Source: Galerina marginata (lineage: Eukaryota > Basidiomycota > Agaricomycetes > Agaricales > Galerinaceae). From it: a stretch of DNA of 64,000 nucleotides. The translations under genes were made by a program, and so were the position numbers. Within the stretch, counting starts at the first letter, position 1. Each line of letters opens with the position of its first letter. The DNA lies in contig JAECYW010000002.1 in the NCBI GenBank assembly GCA_023014335.1, forward strand, positions 4,340,001 through 4,404,000, in the 5' to 3' direction. The notes beneath the pieces are model-generated. The model did not search any database and had not been told where the DNA came from. It saw nothing but the letters and a program-made list of their open reading frames with translations. Positions 1-10,384 of the stretch are shown piece by piece.

Positions 1-606
1 ATAGATATCGACGAAAACGTGAACCATTAAATCATGCCTGACTATCCTATCAGTAGCTCGACAAATAAGTCAAGCCACGAACTCGGTCCTCTGGTCGCAG
101 TCGCAAAAGCGCTTGCGACGTTCCATGCTTCAGAAATCTTCCGTGTTGCAGACTTCGGCAGCTCTGTCACCGCCGGATTTTCTCCACCTTTATGTTTTCA
201 TCTGACCTGCTCAGAACCTTCAGGCTTGGAGGGAGTCAAGTATTTGTCGTTATCAAATAGCATGGGCCGATCGATATCGCTGTCACCATAATTCCTCCCT
301 CCGTTCCAAAACTATGACGGAGTTTTTGGAACGTAAGCACTGTTCACTTAGCGGCCGAGTTGAGACTGGAGTAGCGCGTGTAGGAGGGAGAAGAAGGCAA
401 CCCAAACAGTAGGCAGGAGGCCAGATGCCCTTGATGATAAGCAAGTAAGGCGATTCGAACATAGCCGTTGGCCGGTTGCGCATGACGAGCCTGAGAGCCT
501 GCACGAATCTAAATTGGTCACTTGATCTGAAGCCCGACGACAAGGCTGCAGCACATTGTCAACAGTAGTAGACGTGGTGCACTCCCTTGGACGGCCAATC
601 AAGTGC
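1..606. other. No gene recognised
   Basis: Short open frames overlap on both strands without a family motif, convincing splice sites or sustained coding character. I see no RNA gene and no terminal repeat. The first clear structure is the 22-bp motif at 607. Confidence 0.5.
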
Positions 607-1404
607 TGCAGAGGGCAGTCCCGGTGCAAACACTTTGGTGGGCCGCTATTAAAAGCGAAGCCGAGACATGACGATAGGAAGGAAGAGTGTGCTCTGAGAG
701 CTGGAAACGGGACTTTGATGCTATCAAATTTAAGAAGACGTTAGGCATAGAGTGAGTACGAAAAAGTAACGACCTACGTATACAGCGACGCACAGAAAAA
801 ATATGTAAATGCCATCTACTGGTCCAAGACCGAATAAGATTCTTTCGGTTGCTTAATTTATAAACCAACGACTCACTCCTTCTATTCTTCAGTGTTCCTG
901 AGTTTAACAGCGTCTCTGAATAAATTTGAAGGAGTTCGGCGTGCCTGAACTTTCATCGACGCGAAGGGCGGAAGCAGAGACGATGGATCATTGCAGAGGG
1001 TTATCCCGGTGCAAATACCACATTGAAGACCGACGCTAGTCTCCTGAATCCATTTGAGAGACTGGGACAGAAAGCTTTGGACTGTCTTGGTGGAAAAAAG
1101 GGCAGAACGACGCAGGAGCGAAAGGCCAAGTCGACGCCGTGGGCAGATATCAGAATGCTGCAGAGGGCTATCCCGGTGCAGCAATGCCAATAAAGTGCCG
1201 TGATACCGAAGCCGGAATGGCTGACAAGGAACGAGAGAAAAAAGAAAAGCTGGAGACGACGTTCAGCGACGGAGAAACATGCAACACGCTGACTGCCAGT
1301 GGGAACATGTACCCAGTTGGAAGCAGAGATCTATACAGGTGTAGAAGGCAGCGTAGAGAATAGAGAAATAATACAGAGAACCTGCAAAGGGCTATCCCGA
1401 CGCA
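607..1404 (+). repeat. Four copies of a 22-bp imperfect palindrome
   Basis: The pattern TGCA-N2-GGG-N4-CCC-N2-TGCA occurs at 607-628, 992-1013, 1159-1180 and 1383-1404. The last copy is degenerate, with GACGCA at the right end. The first three share the outer TGCA arms and the GGG/CCC inner arms and differ only in the central four bases. Copies are 385, 167 and 224 bp apart, and the sequence between them is not obviously repeated. No function is known to me. The dyad symmetry fits a protein-binding site or a remnant of a small repeat family. Confidence 0.7.
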
Positions 1405-2575
1405 GGTCCAGCAAAGACGATGTCGGATGGAAGTGTGGTACATATTGGTGCAATGGTGTGTGATTGGTGTGCGAGTCGACAACAAGAGCCAGCGTGTTTG
1501 GCAGAGGAGGTTGAACCAAATAATGTACCTCGCTCTTTCCAGCGTCATCGTCTTAGACTGATCTTGCGTTCTCGCTTCGATGCGAATGTCTACTTTCTCT
1601 GGCCACCCTTCAAAGCACAGCGTTCAGCGGCGATGTTCAACAAGACATTTCTCGGGAAGCCCTTGAAAGTCGCGTTTTATTCGCAACTCACATTTTGCAA
1701 ACCAACTTGACGTACATTTTTTCCGAGACTTGAGCGCTTGCAGTTAGCTACTCATGTCAGCGAGGTTGGCTATGGTTTTTTGGCTTTTGTCTCAATGCTT
1801 ATACACCCTCATTTCAAGTACCCTCAGCTGTAGGCCCTCTCATCCGGCAACCTCCACCTCATCCTCCTGGTTCTTGCTAAACACTCCCTGTTGGATACAC
1901 AGCGCGCCGGTCGAATGTTACCCTGGGATCGGCAGGGTAGATATGTCGCTCCACGGAAATTGCTCTGTAAGTATTTCTTCACAACAAAGTGCCATCATAT
2001 CGCCTGTCTCTAATCTCGTATGTATACTACTAGTCCGACAGCACCTCTTTGCGATGTCGCGAGTCCCCCTCACTTTGAGGGTTCATACGCCGACGTCCCA
2101 AGGCTTTCGGATAAGGAACCATCGTGAAGGTGGATGGCCACACGGTGCGTCGCTTTTCTCCTTCCACACCCGCCCTTCGACAGTCCCGTTCAATTCACCT
2201 CATCGCTGTTGCTCTCAAGCGCCACCGCCGACATCTTTCCACACTGCCTCTGCCTCCACATCTATGCAATGGTGTAGATGCAGCAGCGTCTGAGCTCGGA
2301 TACCTCAGCAATGCAGAGGAATTCATGCTGCTTCTGCTACGACTGCCTCTTTTGCCAAGGCAGCCGCCTGCCTGGTTTGCCAGTTGGCATGGTCCTTCAG
2401 ACATCGCCATGGGACGCATCCAAGACGAATCATCTGTCAGCTCGCTCGTTTCCCAAGCCGCAGCGGTAAGCTACGAGGGCCAACCACCACGACCAGCAGC
2501 AGCGCTTGTCACCTGCGCGGCGCTGCTATGGCGCCTTTTTTTCTAGGGATTCCCTTGAAAGCTTGGCGAGCTTAT
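1405..2575. other. No gene recognised
   Basis: A plus-strand frame from about 1754 stays open for roughly 180 codons but is rich in Ser, Pro and Cys and resembles no family I know. Alternative frames in the same stretch are as plausible. I see no support for a gene. Confidence 0.4.
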
Positions 2576-2577
2576 TC

Positions 2578-2745
2578 AAACTGCGTGTATGTTCCTCGCT
2601 GCGCGCATGTCCGTCGCTGCGTGTAAGTTCCTCGCTGCATGTAAGTTCCTCGCTGCGTAGATGTTCGTCGCTGTGCACATGTCCGTCGCTGCGTGTATGT
2701 TCCTCGCTGCGTACATGTGCGTGTATGTCCGTCGCTGCGTGTGTC
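2578..2745. repeat. Minisatellite of about 18 bp
   Basis: About eight imperfect tandem units of the form GTTCCTCGCTGCGTGTAT or GTCCGTCGCTGCGCGCAT follow one another. Units vary at a few positions and one spacer is longer, near 2712-2722. No gene is evident across it. Confidence 0.75.
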
Positions 2746-2804
2746 GATGAGTGCGCGCTCTTCGCGCGATCATCGTGACGAAGAGCGAGTCGATGTCTGT
2801 ATAT

Positions 2805-3203
2805 TTGCCTGTTTCTTTTGTGAACAGAATATATATATATATAATGTCTGTTTCTTTTGTAAACAAAAATTCTTTTTCCTTACCTGTTTTTGATTTATAT
2901 ATTAGATATATAGACACGAGATACAGAAAAGTGAGGAGTGATTGTCTTTCTCTCGTAAATAGACAAAGAAATATGACTTCTATTTCCTTTATTAACATAA
3001 AGACAACAGAACCTATGTTGTCTGACCGTTTTCAATGGAAACAACGTGTGAAATATGTCACATATTCGCTCCAAAAACAGTGCAGCAAAATCCTTTGTGT
3101 TTCTCAGATCTTCATTAAAGAAACATATTTTCTCTTGGCTAAAGAAACAGATAGGTATGTCATGAAACCTGTTTTTTAATCCCTGTTTCTAAAAGAAACA
3201 GGG
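2805..3203. repeat. AT-rich tract with TGTTTCTTTT repeats and a hairpin
   Basis: TGTTTCTTTTGT recurs near 2812 and 2848, and its complement (AAAGAAACA) recurs near 3118 and 3143. An (AT)n run lies at about 2830-2842. The tract ends in an exact inverted repeat: CCCTGTTTCT at 3181-3190, a 3-bp AAA loop, and AGAAACAGGG at 3194-3203. The repeated half-sites suggest a decayed transposon end or a structured untranscribed repeat. No gene is visible. Confidence 0.6.
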
Positions 3204-3510
3204 GTCGGCGCCAGCAGTGCGAGGTTTTTCCATCGTACGAAATAGTCGTATCGTCATCCGATTTTGCGAGAATCTATAATAGTTCGAATGTTTTCGGTAG
3301 GATTAAACTTGTAAGGAATCGAATCCCAAATAGATTGCAAATTGAGGAAAGAGGATGTAATTCAGAGAAGAGATCGTACACTGTTGATCCTACGACTAGA
3401 TACAAATAAACGAGCGAGCTTATATAGAGGCGAGGAGTGAGGAGCTGAGGTTGACGGACGTGTTGAGAATGGAACTAGAGGCTGACGAGTATTTACAGCG
3501 CTTCCATAAT

Positions 3511-4941
3511 CTAATGAGAATCGATTAAGAATTTCTCAATTTGGGAATTTGGAGCACGTGCACTTCGCCTATCATCGATCCGACGCTTCTCGTTCTCAAA
3601 CTCGGTACGTTGTGCAAGCAACTCTTGTCTATGCGCCAGCGCCGTCTCCTGAAGTTCGGTTTGTGCTTCTAGCAACCGGCCTTCGTGTTCGTCTTTGAAG
3701 TTCGCCCAGGCAGCCTGACGATCTCGCTCCGCCGCGGCAGCCTTGCTGCGTTCCTCCGTCAATTTCTTTTCAGTCTCCGCCCATTGATTTTGCATCCGCA
3801 TTTCAGCGTTCGCGAGCTCCTGTGCACGCTGCTCGAATTCTTTGCGGGCCTTCTCCTTCTCCTTCATTGCCTATTCCAGGGGAGTTTTTGCAGTCAATAC
3901 CGAAAAGATCAGAGTTGGGATTACATACGTCCTCTAGGCGCCTTCCAAGCTCCCTGCCGTCCTTTTCTTTCTCTCGCTGTAGCTGATGGAAAGCCTCTTC
4001 GTCAGGCTACCACGAAGGCCGGTCTTGCAGCAATAACATACCTCCTCAAGCTGCTTCCCGACAGCTTCAAGTGCCGTTTTGAGCGATGCCTTCTCCTTCA
4101 TAATATCGTCAGCTCGGCCTTTGCAAAAAGACGAAACTTGCTGAAATGACATACCGTTACAAGCTCCTCGCTTACTGTGTCGAACTGTCGCTGGAGCGCG
4201 TCCTTCTCTTCTTTAACAGCTGCGGCTAATTGCTCCCATTTTTTCCCCTTCATTCAAAACCCCAAGAAAATCTTGACAAAAAAGTTAAGAGAACGTACTT
4301 CAATCAGTTGAGTCGCCAGATCATCTCTTTGTTTGGATATGCCAAAAAGTTCTCTCTCTTGTCTTGCTACCTATAGTAACGAGCAAAGGGCCGTATAAGA
4401 CGACGACAGACATTACAAAAAAAATGCCTCACTTGACACTCGAGATGATCAAGGCCGCTTCGTAGAATCCGGACCTTTGATTTGGCCTGCCCTCCAAATA
4501 AGCAATGGTACTACGAAAGGACGAGCGGACACCCACGCCGAACTCATCGCGTTCTTCAACTACTCTGTACAACTCTTCTGTCCCAGTTTCACTGATCCCG
4601 CGCTTACGAAGAGGCCGGCCGCTGGCAATAATGTATTGCATGTCAGATTCTTCTACCTGGTTGACGGTAGAAGCCGAGGGCTGGTTTATCGATGCATTGC
4701 CAGATGCATGATCAGTCTGAAAGTCGATGAGCCAAAGAAAACTATAGCAGCCGGGTTGAAAAACGAAAGCAAGTAAAACCTGTCGTGAAATACTCACTAA
4801 AACTTCTATCCAACCGTTCCGAGTGGTATTTTTGTGGCCACTCCCAATTCCTTCCCCTACATCCGGGCCAGACGAAGACTTGGCCTCTGCGGCTCTGCCC
4901 CAACGTCCGGCGCAGAAGCAGGGACAGGGCGCAGCTCCCAC
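3511..4941 (-). CDS. Coiled-coil protein, many small exons (model approximate)
   Basis: Read on the minus strand, a chain of short open exons separated by introns of about 40-60 bp encodes charged, heptad-rich protein. Recognisable pieces include ...TEELYRVVEERDEF (about 4540), ARQERELFGISKQRDD (about 4350), KEKASLKTALEAVGKQLEE (about 4080) and a long last exon at 3867-3511. That exon is almost wholly helical, with KEKEKARKEFEQRAQELANA and later EFENEKRRIDDRR. A TAG stop lies at 3513-3511. The N-terminal part near 4900 is less certain, since frames change there. The exon style resembles the coiled-coil genes near 26, 28 and 40 kb, but the C-terminal GMSSDESD domain of that family is absent. 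It may be a truncated member or a separate coiled-coil gene. No enzyme motif is present. Confidence 0.55.
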
Positions 4942-5382
4942 AGCGTAACATCTTCCACCGGGCCTGTGCTCGTGAACTACGCTTTGAGCGGGGTCATGGG
5001 GAGCCCGCTCGTACTCGCATCGCTGTCCGTGCCGGAGTAAGTATTTGTTGTCGTATTACTGAGAATGAAGACTTACCTTACCTTGAAAGTAGTCGAGACC
5101 GCCGTTCATCAGCAGATCATCGTGATATTGCAGGACAAGTGACAACGGAAAATGCAAATACCCTGGGGGACGAGTACCTCCACGCACACCGTCGGCCTGC
5201 AAGTCAAGTGGGTTTCTATACTTTTCTGAGATGTAGCGGCAGAAGTTAACGACTCAAACAGCTTTTCTAATTATTTCCACTCCGACTTCATGACATATCA
5301 TATCACCTTCGCATCAAGATGCCTAACTCCAAAGTGAAACTATGAACCACGGTTTCAACCACCACACTTTCAAACCTGCTCC

Positions 5383-5620
5383 CAAACCGGTACCGAGCCC
5401 GTACGGTCACAAACGCCGACGAACGGGAATAGGAACACCGACAAATGGAAATGCCGCCAAACAAGAACATCATTAGGCGCCGGCGAATGGGAATGAACAG
5501 AATCTAACCGCCAAGCAAATAGGAATGCCGACAAACGAGAACACCAGCCAATGCGAGAACGTCATTGAACTTGAAGAAGAATGCTAATGGGAATGGGAAC
5601 GGGAACACAGTCAATCATTG
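5383..5620. repeat. Degenerate short repeats (GCCGACAAACGGGAACACC-like)
   Basis: Units of about 18-21 bp with the theme CCGACAAA-GGGAATG/ACACC recur about eight times with many substitutions. No open frame of note runs through it. It is most likely an old minisatellite. Confidence 0.5.
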
Positions 5621-5869
5621 ACCTCACGGCCATCAAGGTGAGCACTGTTTCAGTAAACTAGACCGCCCACCCGTACTTACCCAAGCTCCTCACAGCATCC
5701 CTCCTTTCCTTTTATGCTGACTCCCGCCTTGATGGCCAGACGGGTTCGGGCTTGAAGTGGCTGAACGGGAAATGCCTCGGGTGTAGTCACGTCAGTACTG
5801 CTAAGTAGACGTTGAACAAGTAGCATAGCATGTGTTTTGTATAGATATGATCAATATATTATCCCTCTT

Positions 5870-6115
5870 TGTCCGACTTTTGCTTGACTTTAGCACACTG
5901 AAATCAGACTGTTGTTTGACTTCTGTTTGACTTCTGTGGACTGCAAGAAATTCTCGTTTTTTCTGTGCCCTGCCGAGGCTGGGTAAAAGTCATACCATAG
6001 TCATACAGTAGTCAAAAAATTTAGTCGAGCTCTAGTCAGACTTCTTGCAAGTACGACTTTTGATTGACTTTGCCTGACTTTGCCTGACTTTTACCTGACT
6101 AATGCAAAATTTCCA
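5870..6115. repeat. TGACTTTTG/TGACTTTGCC low-complexity repeats
   Basis: Short units such as TTTGACTTCTG and CTGACTTTGC repeat on the plus strand. Inverted forms (AAGTCATAC, TAGTCAAA) occur between them near 5990-6030. The rest of 5040-6360 holds no gene that I can support. Confidence 0.55.
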
Positions 6116-6362
6116 TTTTTACTGAGCATCACTCATGTATGTAGTCCAGGTTTATGATTTATCATGTCTCGAGAAACGGTCATGTGATGTACCCGAGACG
6201 CGTCGCGCGATAAATAAACTCTGTTGACTTTGAACAGAGATAATAGAGCCATCCCACCTCGTATTCGGTCAATCCACATCTACTATAGCCTCAATGTCAA
6301 GATCCCGCCGTAACTTTGACTTCTAACATTCCGGACAATGCTAATGATATTTCTTTTGCTAG

Positions 6363-7469
6363 GACAAAAACGGCCCCGTGGTGTAATCCCCCCGCAAAAA
6401 ATCAGTTACAAACGTCAACTTAAACGGGCGTGGAAGCTGGAGAATAACAATTTGCTATTCTATAAGGTTGAGGTTAGTATGCATTGCGATTCCATCCGTT
6501 CCAACTTCATATTGTCCTCTAGATGTTCCTGCAAACCCTTGCCCACCAACACTTGTCATTGGCACGGACGGCATCAGTTCAAGGACAAGCTATCAATGAG
6601 ATTAAAACTGAGGTATGGTTCATGGTTTTCATTCTATCCTACAACCCTCATTTCTCTGGCACCAGCTTGTTCGAAAGTACCCAGACTCATTCATAGGACC
6701 AGACGGAGATGGGCACATGTATTTGGCTATGAGGTTAATCTTTTTGTACCACACAGCGGCGCGCGCCACCTCTAGGGCCAAGGTATGTTACCATCTGTTA
6801 TTTTGTGGTTGTATTCTGAGAGTTTGCACCAAGGAGGCCATCAACAAAAAGGTCAAGCAGGTTAGGACTTTGAGGGTTCGCACCAAGGAGACAGCTCCCA
6901 TGCCTCACAAAGTCAGCAAAAAAGTCAAGCAGGCTAGAGCAGAAACCAGTCAGCACATTCAAGCTGGTGCCAAGTCTCCTACGCGACTTGACACACAACC
7001 AGCACTTCCATGCACCAAAGCACTGGCCTCACATTCTCGAAAGGCACAAGCACTACCTCCACTAGTTACTCAAAGCCAACCAGAAAACCGATATCCCCGT
7101 TGGATAACAGCTGTCATTCCTCAGGCTGCTGCACAAAAACCACAAGTGACTTTACCAGCAATGCAGAATATTGGTGACGAGGTGGCTCTCCCGATAGGGT
7201 CCCCACTCAACAATGGCCCTTGTGACGTAGAGAAATTTCTATCCTCTGCCATTCCTGACATGTCTAGCCTTGTTGCTGACTTTGCCTACTTTGGTATTAC
7301 GGATGATTCTGACCTCCACACCATGTCGATCTGGCCAGATGATCGTATTCTTGCCGTGCTGGAAGATCTATCTTGTCAGAGACAAATCCATCTCAGTCGA
7401 ATGCAGATGTGGATTATCTTGCAACATTTAAAAACATATTTTGTGGAAGCAGGAGTTGTGGACAAGTGA
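6363..7469 (+). CDS. Hypothetical protein, multi-exon
   Basis: A 3' gene portion follows an acceptor (CTAG) at about 6359-6362. Exon 1 encodes ISYKRQLKRAWKLENNNLLF and ends at a GTTAGT donor after GTTGAG. Exon 2 starts ATGTTCCTGCAA and encodes MFLQTLAHQHLSLARTASVQ, ending at GTATGG. Exon 3 begins LVRKYPDSFIGPDGDGHMYL. After more small introns a long last exon encodes a Lys/Thr/Pro/Gln-rich linker. It closes with a compact acidic domain (FLSSAIPDMSSLVADFAYFG ... WPDDRILAVLEDL) and a TGA at 7467-7469. The layout resembles Agaricomycete hypothetical proteins that I recall, but no function is known. The 5' end is not resolved. Upstream lies only repeat DNA, so the gene may be truncated. Confidence 0.5.
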
Positions 7470-7840
7470 GGTCTACCTTCATGCCCCCCCATTGATGATA
7501 GGTGGTGGTACTCATAGGACATTGGGATCACTACTTGGTTCGCTCTCATTGTACTTTAAACTTTGTAGAACTGGATGTACTGTACTATAGCTTGAAAGCT
7601 TCTTGATAGTGTGAATTGGAGGTTCATTTATATGTTTAAGCAGTACAGACAAGGGAGATAAATGTAACTTGGCTTGCAAGTCAAGGAAAAGGAAATGAGG
7701 GTGACAAGGATATCTAATAAGGGTGTGGTATCAACATGGAAGCAAAACTGGGCCCAGGGTTGAAAAGGGCGGCCAGCAGCGCTCGTCGGGTTTGTGAAAG
7801 ACGGCCCCACTTTAACGGGGTATCACTGTTAACGTTGTCG

Positions 7841-8400
7841 TCATTGCTGATCACAACAGTGGGCATTGTGGTCGACCTGAGCTAGTGGTTTGGGAGTCGG
7901 ATTTAGATCCTTGGACCATTCTAGGGGCGTAGAAGGTGATAGTGGTGGCCGTGGTGTGCGGTTGAATGCAGAGGTGGAGGTAGAGATTGACGATGGTATG
8001 GGTCGGTCAGGGGAGTTCATGTTTTGGTTGCCATTAACAGATTGAAATGTCGGGACTGGTGTTATCATTTGAAGCGGAAGTTCCATCGCAAGTCGATGAC
8101 CAGTTCAGGTCCGCCACGCAGCAGCACCGGGTTGGGCATCGCAACACAGTGTGTCAGGACAAGCCGCAAAAGGCGGAGGCATCTGTGACGGATTGGGTTG
8201 GGACAACAACGGCTATAACAACGTCAAACGACGAGGTGCAGGCACCGTTGGAGGAGACGGATACGTGGGCAATCCTCCATCGATGTGGGTGGAGGAAGCC
8301 ACGGTGATAGGGCCATGTCATGCACGTTGACGTTGAAGGTAGAGGCGATGCAGCGGCATCATATGATGTAAAAAGTCGAAAGGGCAATTGGAGGACTATA
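7841..8400 (-). pseudogene. Pro/Ser-rich coding remnant
   Basis: On the minus strand, 8086-7841 is open from an ATG and encodes a Pro/Ser/Thr-rich segment (RTPRPPLSPSTPLEWSKDLN). The same frame upstream to about 8400 keeps a Pro-rich character (GGLPTYPSPPTVPAPRR) but contains several stops. The composition suggests a decayed low-complexity region of a longer protein. No domain is recognised. The stretch 7470-7840 holds nothing I can identify. Confidence 0.25.
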
Positions 8401-8520
8401 GAGAAAGCTGTGGCGGCATGATCTCACTTGCTTCAGTGTCGTAGGCAGTGGTGGAGGGTGGAAGCGGAGGCGGCAGTAGTTGGCGTCACGTCATCCGCAT
8501 TGACGCCCCATGCGGTGATG

Positions 8521-8951
8521 GATATGATGTGGCAGCCATCCGTCGCCCTCGTCCGAGCTCATGCCCTCATCTTCAAACAACTCGTAAAAGCTCTTCATAT
8601 GTTTCAACATCTAGATCTCCTCGGCCTTTCCTCGTTTACGTCATGAAAATGCCATGGCGGCGCAACAACATTGAGGGGGCGCAGGGCGCAGGAGATAAAT
8701 CGACCGAAAGCGGCGCAAGGACATGGACTTGTTCTCCAACAAGGGGGCGAAGCCAAGAAGAAGGATCCGGGATGGAATGAAGTACACGCGGAGCGGTCTC
8801 TAAGCTCCCGAAATCTCTCAACGAGAAAACCTGGCTTGCAACTCTGTCGAAGGAAAAGAAGGTCAAACTTCAGCCGCGAAAGGATGCTTCCATGTCAAAA
8901 CACTGCGACAAAGAATTGGAGCGACTGCTTAGAAAAGAGGCAACCAGGTGA
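8521..8951 (+). pseudogene. C-terminal fragment of the coiled-coil/GMSSDESD family
   Basis: Fragments in shifting frames match the C-terminus of the family copy at 39.85-42.7 kb. In order they read ALVRAHAL on the reverse strand, then VMKMPWRRNNIEG, then DRKRRKDMDLFSNKGAKP, then KLPKSLNEKTWLATLSKE, and finally CDKELERLLRKEA. At least two frameshifts separate them, so this is a dead 3' fragment. The 3' flank at 9037-9063 carries a partial TTATCAC...GTGATAA-type hairpin, as do the flanks of the copies ending near 17.0 and 42.7 kb. That suggests the flank was duplicated with the gene. Confidence 0.75.
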
Positions 8952-8989
8952 TTAGTATTTTTAGATAACGTAGTATGTATGAATAGAGC

Positions 8990-9540
8990 GACCGTACCTG
9001 GCAGACAAAACTTGAGAATGGGGAGGCGTAGGTCTGGTTATCACAGGAGCCATACGGGGTGGTCGGTGCTGCCCAAATGCGCCATCGAAGTTCTTCTGGA
9101 GACGGCATTGTGCCAAGTTGAGCATAAAGAGGAAGCGAATCCGGCAAAGCTTCTCAATTGGGGGAGATAGAGACATGGTCATCCTTCATTATCTGGTAGT
9201 TTGGTTTACGATCGCGAAAAAAGTATGACGCCGGTTTTTGGTTTTGGGCATCTAATAGGGGCTAGAGAGAGAGAGAGAATGAGAAGGTTAGAACGTATTG
9301 GATAGTCGGATCGCTGCAAGTACTTACACACATATAATATTATGTGGTGTGGGATGGGACTACATTCTTTATGACACAAGGGGAGTCCTCGCCTATGAGC
9401 GCGAGATGGACGGATGCGAGTCGGAGACCTTTCGTAAGTAGCATGTGCTGTATCGGTGAGTTGACGCCTTTGAACATGAATGTACCACCGACCAACCGTA
9501 AACGGTCACCGAGATCTAAGTAGAACCGTTAGAATAGTAT
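8990..9540 (-). pseudogene. 5' fragment related to the gene starting at 43,632
   Basis: The minus strand here is clearly similar to 43,440-43,800 on the plus strand. It includes the intron ending in a CT-rich tract and TAG, and the shared piece LGTMPSPEELRWRIWAAPTT. Here it breaks off after TTPYGSC. An upstream exon on the minus strand, about 9540-9330, reads as a sensible protein (GGTFMFKGVNSPIQHMLL, then ASVHLALIGEDSPCVIKN). The fragment abuts the dead 3' end at 8951. I recognise the family only as an Agaricomycete hypothetical. Confidence 0.6.
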
Positions 9541-10226
9541 TGTGGATAAAAGCGAGCTCGACACACCGCCTAACCCTCTCAAACCGTAAAGGATCCTGTT
9601 CTCCAACTCGTCTTCGCTGTTTTGCGATACAAAGCTTCCTGAAGAAAACGAGCAGCCTATATGGGCAGTTCAAGCGTCGAAACCGCTATTTTCTGTTGGT
9701 GGTGGTAGTGTGGGGCCACGCAAAGCAGAAGATGCCTAGAAGATCCCGCCAAGGCAGGACGGCTAGATCTCGAAGGTGATTTAACGTCGGCGTCGAAGGA
9801 AGTGGTTTGGCTTCATCTCCATCGGCAGAGCTGGGAGCGTTTACGGTCCGCCGCAGGCCAACTTGGAGGGAACACAATACTTGGGGTTGAAATCCCTGAA
9901 GAAACCGCGGAGGAACGTCGAGATGGGCGTCGTGCAAGTTGAGGTTGTTAGGAATGGCCGGTATTTGTCGCAGCTTACAGCAGATTGCAAAAAGGTTGAC
10001 ACTAAAGCGTCGTGAGAAGTTTGAAAGTAAATAGATGCAATTCAAACCCAATTCAAACCCTAAAATAAGACTTCGAGCCTCCATGCTAGCAACAGTGCTT
10101 CCAAGTATATTTCTGAAGTTACCAGATGATACATTTCATCCTTCTAGGACAGTTAGGGTCCTTTTTGTGTCTCAAGGGGTGAGGAAGTGTATGGGGAACC
10201 CATCTTTGACTGTGAGGTAACCCGAA

Positions 10227-10234
10227 GACCGAAT
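10227..10234. repeat. Target-site duplication GACCGAAT, left
   Basis: This octamer directly precedes the left terminus of the 6.05-kb transposon and is repeated exactly after its right terminus. Confidence 0.88.
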
Positions 10235-10257
10235 CAAGGGGGTGACAGTAAAAAAAT

Positions 10258-10312
10258 ATCTGACCTGGGGTCAGATTTTTTTTTAACGACCAAATGGCTG
10301 GACTAACTAACC
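10258..10312. repeat. Left subterminal hairpin and TGGACTAACTAACC box
   Basis: ATCTGACC at 10,258-10,265 pairs exactly with GGTCAGAT at 10,269-10,276 around a 3-bp loop. A T-run and AACGACC follow, then TGGACTAACTAACC at 10,299-10,312. The same box, also preceded by a T-run, lies at the other end in direct orientation. These are candidate transposase binding sites. Confidence 0.6.
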
Positions 10313-10384
10313 AGTGTGGGAATATACTTCTGTATATAGTAATATTACATAATTTGATCGGTTCAGTATCTACTCATGGCTGTT

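Noticed and set aside
1754..2626. Overlapping plus-strand frames as genes
   Set aside because: Three frames are open in parallel with no family motif, splice pattern or homology to other parts of the window.
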